Below are positions 34,801-46,884 of a DNA stretch of 64,000 bases, piece by piece; position 1 is the stretch's first letter, and every line of letters begins with the position of its first letter. Made by a program: the position numbers and the translations under genes. The stretch is from Urechis unicinctus (Eukaryota > Annelida > Polychaeta > Xenopneusta > Urechidae). The DNA lies in contig CM067355.1 of NCBI GenBank assembly GCA_034190875.2, forward strand, positions 33,983,314-34,047,313, in the 5' to 3' direction. A model generated the notes under the pieces. That model worked only from the letters and a program-made list of their open reading frames with translations, did not search any database and had not been told where the DNA came from.

Positions 34801-36000
34801 CATCTCCACTTGTCTTATGTCTTCGATTTGCATATGAGATCAGCGAGTTGATGCAAGAGGTTGGTGAATGGTTGATAATACCTGGTATGTGTAACAAGTG
34901 TTTCCCAAACAGCTAATTGTATAGCGATGGCAGCGAGTTCGTCGTTGTCGTTTCCAACTTGCAACCGTACATATCATTTGACAACCAAGCAAATCATGGA
35001 GTAGAATACTAAATCATTTTCCAGCTACGTACGTGCAAACTATTAGATAGTTAAAGCAAGAAGCATCATTTTGAGAAAAAACAATGAAAGTGCCAATTTA
35101 AACGAACGCATTCCATAATGAATTTTAAAACTCATTTTATTTGGCACTGTATATTCAACACCATGTCCTTACTAACACATGTACATCAAAGATAGACAAC
35201 GTCATATACGGATATATCAATTAACAATATTAGTGAAAATTAATGACATATAACATCAGCTAGTGCGTCAGACACAGCAAATCCACAAAATGCAAGTGAA
35301 TTTTTGCTGAATGCCAAACTTCCAATAGTAAATATAATGATATTACATATTACAGGTTGCATAATAGTTCAGTGTTTCCATAATTTCTGCCAAGCCAACT
35401 TACATTCAATGGTTATATATTAAGGATGCTCAGAACCGTCTTTAATTTGATGACAGCACGCAAATTAAAACGGTTGACTTTCATATGGCATAACCGATGT
35501 TGAAAGCAATGCTGTCAAAAATTATTTCGATTTGTACTAGAATACCAAGCTAACAACTAGATGTACCGAATTCGTTTTATCGTACGCAATTTGTTCATAA
35601 GCTCACATATATTGCGTTGAAAATGTATTAGAATTCTCTGTTGCTTCATATTGTATCTTACTAATGTTGTGTACTCGTCTATTTGGCGTCATCTTATTTA
35701 CAGAGAGTCGAGCATAATAAGATTGATTGCCAGCTATTACAAAATCCGATTAATGAATCCTAGTAAACATATTTCTCTTACCACGGCTACATCATGTCCT
35801 CAAAGCACAGAGATTATCAGGAACTGTGTATATCCGTTTAAATGAACCCGTGTGTTTATGATATGTACTACATGTTTATAAAAAGCTGCAGAGCAAATGA
35901 AATAAAAAAGTTATTAGGATACGCAAAACTAATTGTGTCAGGTTTAGTTTAAACAAATCTTAATGAATTAATCACATTCGATGACGTGATGATATTGATC
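31890..36000. other. 4.1 kb of AT-rich non-coding DNA
   Basis: No gene, RNA or long repeat recognised. A 14-C run lies at 32106-32119. All open frames are short and unremarkable. Confidence 0.55.
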
Positions 36001-36004
36001 ACCA

Positions 36005-36270
36005 AATAATATGACCTTCTTGGAATTATTCGGTTGTATTATAGAGGTCCCATATCCGCTTAAACAAGATATTTAATTCACACAAGGAAAATAACGTCAA
36101 ATAATACGTCCTTCTAACGATTATTCTGTCGTATAATTATTGTTCCATATCCGATCTTTAAACAAGTTAATTAATATACACAAGGTAATTAATGTCAAAT
36201 AATATGGCCTTCTAGGTATTATTCTGTATTAATTAGGTCCAGTATCCGCTCTTTATACAAGGTAATGAAT
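36005..36270 (+). repeat. ~105-bp tandem repeat, about 2.5 units
   Basis: Repeated landmarks are 'caaataatatg.ccttct', then 'ttattctgt.gtat', 'gttccatatccg.t' and 'acaaggtaatta'. It is diverged. Confidence 0.75.
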
Positions 36271-36274
36271 GTCC

Positions 36275-38078
36275 CGATTTCAAGAAACTAATGTAGATTT
36301 TGAGTGTCTCCGTTTTGTGATTTCAGCACAGCACGCAGACATAATTGATTTCAGCTACATAAGGGACCGTCATTGGCTAAGCAAAAGGGTACTTCATGAC
36401 TAGATTGTGCTTTCTTCGCTATATATTTGTTTGTTAATTGATTTGCCATAATAAATCCGTCGGCAGTTTCAAAGTTGCTTGTTACAAACTTTCCAAAATA
36501 TTCGAACCACACCCTCTGATACCATGGATTCACGATATAGATTAACCATGACGTACTATTCGTATCCAATGGCGAATCCTGCAGACTGTCCATATTGTAC
36601 TGATATATTTCCTATCTAAAAGCGGTTTTGTACTGAGCAATTGATAGGCGATAAAAGCAACTATTTGTTTCATGTATTATGCGTGGGATCATCAACAGGT
36701 GAAACAATATCACAAAGATAAACTTAACGTTCCATATTGAACGTCTATCGAATATTTAGCACTATGCCACAGATCTGGTACAGTAACCAATCACGTTGTT
36801 ACACTTTGATTGAACCCACAACCTCTGTGATGAACGCAGTTCACTAGGAATAGCCAGATATTTAAAGTCAATACTGTCAAGATAAATATAACAAGAGAGA
36901 TAGCGACAGGAACCGGATATGAGTCCGTTAAACAAGGCTTAAGTGCTCACCTCGGTCGACAGCTTGAGATGTTAACTGATGAACTCATCTGTGGCTGACA
37001 AGTCAATTTGTCATCATCAGAGCTACCTCGCAACTCCTTCTGAAGTTCGCATGATCATGCCATTTCTTGCCGACCTGGGATGTCTACACTTACAAGCATG
37101 CTGTTATCGTTAAGAAGACATGGACGATAACGACTGATTGCGTGAAACACTTAGATGTATTTCTCAGTGCATAGAAATAACTCCTTGCGATGCTGCAAGC
37201 CATCGCGTCACAGGGCCATACCCAACAATGCATACTTTATGGGATTTCCTTTAGTAGTGGACACCGCTTTCTGTCATGAACCCATTTGAACAAGTGGCTG
37301 TTTGCCGAACTGCGTGTGATACTTCGACATTTGGGTGTTAACAATGAATGCTATTTAAGAAATACAACAAAATATTCCAAAGTGAGAGGGTTCTTATTGT
37401 TATATGAATTATATTACCTCGGAGTCCCTGCGCTGGAAAAATCTCTGTAGAGTGATTTCTACTAACACACACAGATCAAAGCTGTGGCGAGCAAGGCAAC
37501 AAAATAATTACAACACTGTTTTGATGTTGCAAAGAAAACAGGGCATAGTTTTAATGTTTTATTAAATCAAACACATTCACCCTGGTGATTGCCAATATAA
37601 GTGATGTTATTCGCGGCCGGTATATCCGATGTCTAACGGGATTTCTTTGGTGGATCAAGTAATTGTTTAATAGATGGTCTACATTGAAACTGCATTCCCT
37701 TGCAGTGAGGTGTTGGTGTTGTAAACTTTGAAAGAGATGTTTGACTGCCGCTGAATTCCCGCGGCGTGTTTAAGGTGGAATGAATCATTTCTAAGACTCA
37801 TATTCGTGTCAAAATCGTCGATGAGACGATTTCACTTTGAAGTAAGAATTTCTGTCTAGGAAAGGCGACAAGACAATCTCCCTGTTGTAGAAGCTTGAGC
37901 AGGGTTAGAATCAATACTGATCGAAAGAAGTTCGACGCGATGAGGATAGAAAGAGAAGCGGGATAAGAGTATTGACAATTTGGGAAATGTGTTAGGTGAA
38001 CGAGGTGTGGAGTTTGTAAGGAGCTGTTCGACGAATTGGCACCTTTGAGGATGATAACATTGTAATCTCTTTCTTGTG
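36275..38078. other. non-coding DNA
   Basis: Nothing recognised. Frames at 36351-36593 and 37856-38092 lack motifs. Confidence 0.5.
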
Positions 38079-38416
38079 CTCAACGTCTTCACAACTCACC
38101 GTGTGCCACGTAATTGCGTGCTGTGCCCATATACTCAACGTCTTCACAACCCACCGTGTGTCACGTCATTGCGTAATGTGACCATATACTAAACGTCTTC
38201 ACATCTCACCGTGTGTCACGTCATTGCGTGCTGTGACCATATACTAAACGTCTTCACATCTCACCGTGTGTCACGTCATTGCGTACTGTGACCATATACT
38301 AAACGTCTTCACATCTCACCGTGTGTCACGTCATTGCGTGCTGTGACCATATACTCAACGTCTTCACATCTCACCGTGTGTCACGTCATTGCGTGCTGTG
38401 ACCATATACTCAACGT
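38079..38416 (+). repeat. 55-bp tandem repeat carrying TCACGTCA
   Basis: About six units contain 'aacgtcttcacatctcaccg', then 'tgtgtcacgtcattgcgtg', then 'ctgtgaccatatact'. The octamer TCACGTCA occurs at 38161, 38216, 38271, 38326 and 38381, exactly 55 bp apart, and is one base from the CRE palindrome TGACGTCA. Identity between units is above 90 percent, so the array is recent or homogenised. Confidence 0.96.
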
Positions 38417-38419
38417 CAC

Positions 38420-40450
38420 AATGTAATGGACTCCAAACGATGTAGATATGACGATGCAATAATGTAATTTTTCATAATTACAATGTATTGTATCCGTGTA
38501 AATAATGGTGAATTTATTAAATTTGATCATAATGATGATGACATTCGTCACAACACATTTAATGAAGATGCTAATGAAGTTATTAACAATGATATTTTAT
38601 CCACTACGCATGATGATGATGATAATGACATTGTGTTTACTTTATCTATCTTTTGTCGTATTCAATAGAACGACTTGTAACTGGTTTCAAGTGAACGATG
38701 ATATAAATGAGACAACCATAATATGTTCAACCGACGAATTTTACAGTTTGTGTTAAAGATTACCCTGCCACAACTTCCAGGGCACACATTCCGGGATGAT
38801 CCGGTATCATAGTGCCGCATCAGCTTCAACGAAGTACCGTATACGCGAGGTGCCGTGCAGGCAAGGTGACGTATGGCCCCAAAACCAATAAGAGCAATTG
38901 TAGAGGGTGGATCAGGTCGATGTGAATGAGTTTGGGGGCTAGTCAACGGACGGACACTGTATTATAATTCATATGGCGCAGTTCCCAATTTCCCATGTTT
39001 GTGAGTCAATAGTGACTATGAAATGGAGATGTTTGCGCCATGACACTCTGTGAGACAATAGCCATACCCATTTCCATTCCCGTGTATCATGGTGATTGTG
39101 TAATGTCTGTTAGTATTGTTTGAACGAATGGGTAGGCTGTGGAAAACGCCACAACGTGTCACCATAGCACGGCATGCATGTTGCTTTTCTGGAAGATGCT
39201 ACTTCTATAACCGAGTTGTTGAACTGAATATTATGAGTGACTGAATAGAAGTGGTTTTATATTTTATCATGATTTACTTCTGTGTAGACCCTTGAACCTT
39301 TTCGTCTCTCTCATATCCTTATTTACTAAGTTGCCATCATAATAAGGGTTTTGCTTGATTTATTCAGCAGTCGCTTATTGAGTTATATATAGCTTGTTAT
39401 TTGTGTCTTAGCCATGACAACCACCATCGCTAAAAATGATACCTCAATACCTAACACTTTGTTGCGGTAGAATAAGCCCCTTGATTAAACATCTGAGACC
39501 ATCAAAATGATGTGTTGACTTGCCAATTAGACTTTAAATTTGCTCAGAAGCAAAAGTCAAAACATATAAATGAGCTTTAATAATCCTTCCTCCGTTGCCC
39601 TTAGTGGCGGATTTACCAACTCGTTAAACCGTCGTTATGATCGGTCATCATCATGATCAGACAGTGGATATATATCATCTGCATACATACTAGGAGATTG
39701 TCAAACGTTGGCCAGCATGAAAAGTAAGTATAAATGACCGATAAATGATAGCAGCACACATGCCGAGCATACTTAGGCCAGATACCTCATTGAACCTAGC
39801 AACGTTTCTAGGGGAAACTTCTAATAAAAATCGGCATCTTTGAAAATTGCGCACCGTTTCTTAGGGACGGCCCACCACCATGCTCTCTAGCCCAGGAAAT
39901 CAACGGTAATACATGTAATCACACATGTCGTGGACGAACCACAGAGCCAGTAAGCTTCTCCACATATTCCACGCGCTCCACAAGGTCATCGTTCTCTCCC
40001 ATCAGATAACTTACTTCTTCCTCCGACCCTTTTTCCCGACCTTCAAGCTCAGCATTACGCTTTTGTACGCCGCTTGTATCCTGTTCATTATTACCTCACA
40101 AATCTCGTCTATTCAATACAAATGGTCATGTAATACAATATTTAAGGCAGCTTTGGGAATCCCCATTCAGAGATTAGGGCCAGCTTTGTGTATTCAACAT
40201 CGATAATGGCGGGTGATTGTGATAAAACACATGAAGCTGGCCCATAGAACTCTCAAGAAGCGCTATAATTTATCACTCCTAGTTCCGCTGTCTAAAGTGT
40301 GAAGTAGGCACCTGCACTGAACCGCAGCTATATCCCCGCTTTAGGGCTAGAAAAGTCCAGAATAGATTACATATCATACAGGGCCATTCTACATGCTTTT
40401 TAAAGCTGACCAGGTGTGAACTGTTAACAGTACTGCCCCGTCTTAAATAT
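38420..40450. other. non-coding DNA
   Basis: A GAT-rich patch at 38520-38640 gives an Asp-rich frame. Nothing else is recognised. Confidence 0.5.
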
Positions 40451-40451
40451 G

Positions 40452-40562
40452 TTGCTCTTTTGTATACGAAAATCTCTGTTAGAGATAAGGTGACATAAGT
40501 GTTTGCGAACATCTCCGTTAGAAATAAAGCCACATAGGTGTATACAAAAATCACAATTGGAG
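40452..40562 (+). repeat. 39-bp tandem repeat, about 2.7 units
   Basis: 'gtatacgaaaatctctgtta' plus 'gagataaggtgacataagt' recurs with changes at 40500 and 40539. Confidence 0.75.
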
Positions 40563-40806
40563 ACTTTCCTAGCAGAGACCGTACCCCAGATTACGGGGGT
40601 GGGGGTGGGGCACCAGCACTCGAAGAGCGCCTGGCCAAGATTCGTGCCTATAATGAAACAATTCGACAGGGAAAAGAGGAGGCTGAAAGAGCTCTCGGAT
40701 GAAATCAAAGCAGAGAATCAAGTCCACTCACAGGACTAACAGTGGGTAGAAATGGTGGATTAGACCAGGTCCACGAGGTCAACTGCGCTGTTATGGATTA
40801 TTCTGC
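40563..40806 (+). other. short ambiguous open stretch
   Basis: Two plus-strand phases are open over 40590-40735 and both give charged, helix-like peptides (ALEERLAKIRAYNETIRQ in one; MKQFDREKRRLKELSDEIK in the other). No start, splice context or family. A 'gggggtgggggtgggg' tract at 40595-40610 could form a G-quadruplex. Confidence 0.25.
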
Positions 40807-43560
40807 ATGGAAGACGTGGATGCTGACAGATCTTTCTGCGGCCCACAAAATCGTCTACGGCCCACTGACACCTCTACAGCCCACTCACCCTTCTGCGGCC
40901 CACTAAACCTTTCATGGACTACTAACCCTTCTATAGTCAACTTACCATTCTACGGTCAAATAACTCTTCTAAGGCCCACCAACTCTTGTACGGCCCACCA
41001 GCTCTACGGCAACAAACTTAACATTCTACGACCCCTCTTCAGTCTACTAACCCTTCCAAGATCGACCGACCCTTCCACTGCCAACTAACTCGTCTAGGAC
41101 CCACTGACCCTTCTACGACCGACTGACCCTTCCACTGCCCACTAACTCGTCTAGGACCCACTGACCCTTCTATGATCGACTGACCCTTCCACTGCCCACT
41201 AACTCGTCTAGGACCATCTGAGACTTCCACGACCGACTGACCCTTCCACTGCCCACTAACTCGTCTAGGACCCACTAACCCTTCTACGACCGACTGACCC
41301 TTTCACTGCCAACTAACTCGTCTAGGACCCACTGACCCTTCTACGACCGACTGACCCTTCCACTGCCCACTAACTCGTCTAGGACCCACTGACCCTTCTA
41401 CGACCGACTGACCCTTCCACTGCCCACTAACTCGTCTAGGACCATCTGACACTTCCACGACCGACTGACCCTTCCACTGCCAACTAACTCGTCTAGGACC
41501 CACTGACCCTTCTACGACCGACTGACCCTTCCACTGCCCACTAACTCGTCTAGGACCATCTGACACTTCCACGACCGACTGACCCTTCCACTGCCCACTA
41601 ACCCGTCTAGGGCCAACTGACACTTTAACATCCCACAAACACTCCTACGACCACCGACCCCTCTACGACCGACTGACCCTTCTGAAGCATACATATCCTT
41701 CTATGACCCACTGACCCTTCTACAGTCCACAAACACTTCCATGGACTACCAACCCTTATACGGCCCACTAACCCTTCTACGGCCCACTAACCCTTTTACG
41801 GCCCACTAAACATTTTACGACCCACTAACCCTTCTACGGCCCACTGACACTTCCATGGACTACTAACCCTCCATTAATTAACTAACGATTCCACGGTTTG
41901 ATGACCCTTCTACGGCCCAATAACCCTTCTACGGCCAACAAATTCATGTACAGCCCACTAGCTCTTAGGCAACCCACTAAATATTTCTACGGCCCACTGA
42001 CCCTCCTTAGGCAGACTGGCCATTCTAAAGCATACAGATCCTTCTACAACCCATTAACCCTTCTATGAAAAATAAACCCTTCTACAGCCCATATACGGCC
42101 TACTAACCGTTCTACGGCTCACTGACCCTTCTGCAGCCTACTAACCCTTCTTCGGCCAACTAAACCTTCTAGGGCCCACTAACCATTGTACGACCCACTA
42201 ACCCTTCTATTGCCCAGTGATCCTTCTGCAGCCCGCTAAAACTTTTATGGCCCATTGAACCTTCCATGGCTCACTGACGCTCATTCGGCCCACTAACCCT
42301 TCTATGGACACTAACCATTGCACGGCCTAATGATCTTTCTACAGCTCGTTGACCGATCTACAGGCCCACTAAGACTTCTACGGTCCAATGACACTGATAC
42401 AGACCACTAACGCTCCCTTTGACGGCTTAATGACACTGATACAGCCCACTGACCATTCTATGACCCATCCACTCTTGAACAGCCCACTAGCTCGTCGGCA
42501 CTAAACATTCCACGGCCCACTAACACTTTCATGGCACACTGACCCTTCTACAGCCCACTGACCCTTTTTCAGCCCACTATCCCTATTACAGCCCACTAAC
42601 TCTTTTATGGCCCACTGACCCTTCTACAGCCCACTAACACGTCTACAGCCCACTGACCCTTCTACAGCCCACTAACACGTCTAGGGCCCACTGACACTTC
42701 TACAGCCCACTAACGTTTCTAGGGCCCACTGACACTTTTACAGCCCACTAACACGTCTAGGGCCCACTGACACTTCTACAGCCCACTAACACGTCTAGGG
42801 CCCACTGACACTTCTATAGTCAACTAACCCTTTTTACGGTCTCACAACTTTTGTATAGCCCACTAACTCTTGGGCAACCCACAAACCCTTCTACAGCCCA
42901 CTGACCCTTCTACAGCCCACTGACCCTTTTTCAGCCCACTATCCCTATTACAGCCCACTAACTCTTTTATGGCCCACTGACCCTTCTACAGCCCACTAAC
43001 ACGTCTACAGCCCACTGACCCTTCTACAGCCCACTAACACGTCTAGGGCCCACTGACACTTCTACAGCCCACTAACGACTTCTAACCCTTCTATTTCTAG
43101 GGCCCCTAACTGGGACACTGACCCTTTACAGCCCCTGACCCTTTTTCAGCCCACTATCCCTATTACAGTCTTTTAGGGCCCACTGACACTAACACGTCTA
43201 CAGCCCACTGACCCTTCTACAGCCCACTAACACGTCTAGGGCCCACTGACACTTCTACAGCCCACTACAGCCCCCACTAACGCGTTCCACTGGACTTCTA
43301 ACTGACCTTCTATAGTCAACTAACCCTTTTTACGGTCTCACAACTTTTGTATAGCCCACTAACTCTTGGGCAACCCACAAACCCTTCTACAGCCCACTGA
43401 CCCTTCTACAGCCCACAAACCCTTCTACAGCCCACTGACCCTTCTACAGCCCACTGACCCTTCTACAGCCCACAGACCCTTCTACAGCCCACAGACCTTT
43501 CTGCAGCCCACAGACCCTTCTACAGCCCACTGATCATTCTACAACCCACTGACCCAACCA
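40807..43560 (+). repeat. 19-bp satellite array, about 2.75 kb
   Basis: Roughly 140 units of 'cccactgacccttctacgg'-like 19-mers (actaacccttctacagccc and variants). Diversity is high in 40.83-41.03 and 41.65-42.5 kb. A block at 42541-42850 recurs at 42905-43390 with rearrangements, showing later segmental duplication inside the array. The plus strand is C/T-rich and almost G-poor. Confidence 0.95.
41030..41640 (-). repeat. 57-bp higher-order repeat within the 19-bp satellite
   Basis: Three distinct 19-mers (ending acgaccga, actgccca and aggaccca) cycle in fixed order for about ten rounds, so the true period here is 57 bp. As 57 is 19 codons, the minus strand is open for over 100 residues with a 19-residue repeat (PRRVSGQWKGQSVVEGSVG). 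I treat this as a satellite artefact. Confidence 0.93.
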
Positions 43561-43889
43561 CAGTCTGTTAGCATTCCGCATGGTGAGTTAGCTCCAATAC
43601 AATTCCACCAATGGCTTCAGGAAAGAGTCAGCAAATGTAATACTCTCTCTGATCAACGTTGACATCGCAGCAAACGCAGAGAATATGTGTGTTATACAAT
43701 AATAGATTTCTTACAATGAAGGTAATTCAAGCTTTTTTGGGTGGCATGGAAGGCAAATAATATAGTCAGTTGCTGTTATTGAATACATTTATCCACCACT
43801 TCGTCGAGCCTGGTTCTGTCGACTTTCCTTTCCACAATCGAAACACGGTCCCGGACCAGGTGTGGGGGACCTCCTATAGATTCGGGAGC
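43561..43889. other. unassigned, between satellite and retroelement fossil
   Basis: It may include the truncated 3' edge of the Ty3-like fossil. No recognisable pol sequence. Confidence 0.35.
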
Positions 43890-44993
43890 GAGCGCGGTCA
43901 TGGGAGGGGTCACGTAAGCCGTGGTACAGAGTGAGTGAGTGCGGTCTGTAGAGAATTCTCTACCACTTCATTGCTGTCGCCTTCTGCTGGCACTTCTGTC
44001 TGTGTGGGCAAAACGGGGGCGTGATGAGTTCCGTGAAACCGATCGTCGCCGTTCTGGAGACATGTGCCGGGACGAACCACGTGTGTGCTGTTGCCTCCTG
44101 GATTGATGGTGACCACTTGTATCGTCATAGTGCACATGTTGGCGGGCATTGGAGCGGACAGCCATCACATTGTTGCCCGTTTGTTCTCTTTCCGCTGTCC
44201 ATCGTTTTTCGAAGATCGACGCTTGTCTCTCAGCCTCGTTGATGGAGGGAGCGTCGGCGCCAATGTAATCTATGCCGTAGGTTGGACACGAAAAGGTGGC
44301 TGCGCATATGGTCCTCCGCAAAATTACAATGCAAAAAAAAATGATTAGGCGCACGCGTGGCGAATTGAGCCACACTTTCATCGTCGCGTTGGGGATCGAG
44401 GACGGCATGGCCATTAAACATCTTACTGAAACGGTTGTGCATGCGATCACGCACTTCGCTCCACATGACGACATCTGGACGTTATCGGGTGATATTTCGG
44501 TACTCTGCCTCGGCGCAATCTGACAGTTACAACGGTACCACAGCAGCCATGTATTCGTGCGTCCAATTTGACAGGCGGGCGCACCTTTCAAACCGCTCAA
44601 GCCAATCATTCCAATGATCGTCGAGCCCGCCTAAGTTACCAGGGTTGGGGAGAAAGGTACGGACATAGTGGGATGGTGTGGTGTGGGGAATTGGTACATT
44701 GCTTAAGTTATGCAAATGTGGGGGGTCGATGTTATTGGGCGCGTGTAATGTAGGCGCAACGTCGCCACTGCTGCTCTGTGAGTGAGTTGGGGGACCGATT
44801 TGGGGTGGAGGTGTTGACGATTGTTGTGTATTAAGTGGGGGAGAGGGTTCTTTCGCTTCGGCAATCGACAGTCGTTCGTTTTAATATATTAGTTTACTCA
44901 TGCGCTCAATTTCTTGCTAAGAGTCGCGCAAAGCAATTTCTAGAGATTCAGTATCCGAACTGGCCCTTTCAGCAGATCGTGATCGAATGTCCA
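43890..44993 (-). pseudogene. gag remnant of the Ty3/gypsy-like element
   Basis: Readable stretches include PNPGNLGGLDDHWNDWLERF and ERCARLSNWT, the N-terminal capsid pattern of many gypsy-type Gag proteins (a 'P-G-x-W-x-x-W-L-x-x-F-E' block), then 'WSEVRDRMHNRFSKMFNGHA' and an Arg/Ser/His-rich tail like a nucleocapsid region. In the family this protein builds the particle shell. The remnant carries several breaks and cannot make a full protein. Confidence 0.7.
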
Positions 44994-45098
44994 TTATGTT
45001 AAGAAATAGGAACGGTAAAAAGAAAACCGGAAATATATTAAATGCAACTTACGTGATATAGGTTCCGGGGTCGAGTTGGATTCTCCACCAGTTGGTTC

Positions 45099-45519
45099 TG
45101 TTGACTTTGAATACTTGATGAATGGAAGCCACAAACGACTTTGCAGGGCCGAAAGAGGAGAAATATACTTTATTCTTCTAAAGACAGGATAACTTCTTTA
45201 TTTATCATAGAGACCGAAATGGATGATATTTAATGAGAGGAGAGATGTCTCTGATTTATGGTCGGTGATCTTGCTCTCTCGTGAGCGTGTGTTCACTCCC
45301 TTATATTCCGTTACTTTTGGAGACTGCCCCCCGTCCGGCACTGGGTGTTAAGCATGCATAAACAACCATTCACTTGTTAGTTATCGCAATATGTGGGGTA
45401 TGATGTTATATCCTGTAACTAGGAATCTTGGAGTAAAGAAAGCGTAATTAAAATAAGACATACAGCATATATCACTGACTGCGGTCTTTGAATATGCTCG
45501 TATTATACATTCAGTAACA
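45099..45519 (-). repeat. 5' LTR of the Ty3/gypsy-like fossil
   Basis: 421 bp beginning TGTTAC and ending CAACA on the minus strand (TG...CA ends). It contains a TATA-like 'atataaggg' followed downstream by two AATAAA-type signals, in the order expected for promoter and polyadenylation parts of an LTR. Confidence 0.65.
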
Positions 45520-46720
45520 TCCGGGAAACATCAAATAAAACATAATACAGTCGTGGATAGTTGAGGTCCAGTAGATGAGATCACTGAACTCGTCCAATGA
45601 AAAGGGGCATGCGCTGAAGTATAAACGGAGAGCATTTTGAGTAATTGATTACATTGTATGAATGCTCATAAACCCGACCCAAAGTACGCCACATGCGGTT
45701 CGATGGATGGATCAGAAACTCAATAGTACCCTATAGTAATGTGCTGACTGGTCGCAGACTAGCAGATGAAGGTCAAAAGGTCACATGATCTGGCGACGAA
45801 TTATCCATTACATGGATAGTGGCGCTCCCTGGTCTTGAGGTCATGTCCGCCAGGGATAAGACTGACCCGACATTGACCTCGTTCATACACGAAGCTGATG
45901 AGCAACGATAATGGTGAAATCGTCGGTAACATTCCCAAACGTTAATTCCGATCATGGAATGTAATAAAGTAATCGATTCAGGTAGTTGAAACGTGTTTAC
46001 ACATTCCTCAATGACATTCCCGTGCATGGAATACGTTTAAAACATTTGTTCAGCCAAGCCAAATGACCATCACGCATCTGTCGTTTTTTAGATGCATAAA
46101 ATACCTGCAACATTACCCAATAACAACTTCGCTCATAGAATCTGTTCAATTTATCATATTAGATGGTTTATAATGATCTTTCGTCATCCTGATCTTCTAA
46201 TTTATATTGATGTATATGAATCATCATATGAATATACACAATATGTGTAACGTTTACCATTCTGCAAACAACGTCTGTGAAAAACGACTAATCCAAGGAT
46301 TGTAGTCGTTTATCTTCACCTTCTTCAATAGTTATCTTCAGTGGCTGTGACGTTTCAATCTGACTCAGGTCCTTAATGCTGCTTGCTTTTATGCGATTTA
46401 GTCATATATATTTTTGTTAAACACCTTCGGAGGTGAACTAATCTCGTCGGACTCTCGGATACAAATGAAACACTAGATGAAAACAGCATCAGCCCCTGGC
46501 AATCATAACGCAACCCTTGTGAAATTTCCGTCGCGGTACCACCGTAATATACACGGCGATCATATTGATGTGGAGTTGCCCGTGATAATCGCGTACAGGT
46601 GTCATCGCGATAAGTATGATATCGCATGGTCACGTTGGTGATATGGTGAATCACACCGCGTGGGGGAGGTGGGGGGGACTTAAGTGTATAGAGGTAGTAA
46701 ACATGTGCCGCGCGATGGGG
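45520..46720. other. non-coding DNA
   Basis: A short hairpin 'cgact..agtcg' lies near 46289-46310. The 198-residue minus frame at 46373-46969 runs antisense through a tandem repeat and has no recognised domain. Confidence 0.45.
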
Positions 46721-46721
46721 T

Positions 46722-46882
46722 ATATTTTTCGGCCTCTCAGATTGTCCCACGGGTTTTGTTGGGCCTCGTACTTGAACGACGGGTATATTTTTCAGCTGCA
46801 ATCTGTACGACGGGTTATTTTTGGGGTTTCGTGTTGTACAACGGAGTATGTTTTTCTCTTCCCATCTGTACAATGGGTTAAA
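46722..46882 (+). repeat. ~32-bp tandem repeat, about five units
   Basis: The core 'gtacgacgggttatttttgg' and variants recur with 30-36-bp spacing; substantially diverged. Confidence 0.75.
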
Positions 46883-46884
46883 TA

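Larger units (their letters stand above)
43890..45519 (-). mobile_element. Ty3/gypsy-like LTR retroelement fossil: 5' LTR, PBS and gag only
   Basis: On the minus strand the order is LTR (45519-45099), an 8-base spacer, a primer-binding-site-like 'tggtggagaatcc' (45090-45078), then a gag region to about 43890. Pol and the 3' LTR are absent; the element stops near the 19-bp satellite. It is broken in several places and of moderate age. Confidence 0.75.

Noticed and set aside
40503-40739. 78-residue charged frame as a gene
   Set aside because: A second phase over the same bases is just as protein-like, so coding phase cannot be decided and no start or splice context is seen.
41039-41694. PRRVSGQWKGQ repeat protein
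   Set aside because: Translation of the 57-bp higher-order satellite unit.
44021-44753. Plus-strand frames over 44.0-44.75 kb
   Set aside because: Shadows of the minus-strand gag remnant.
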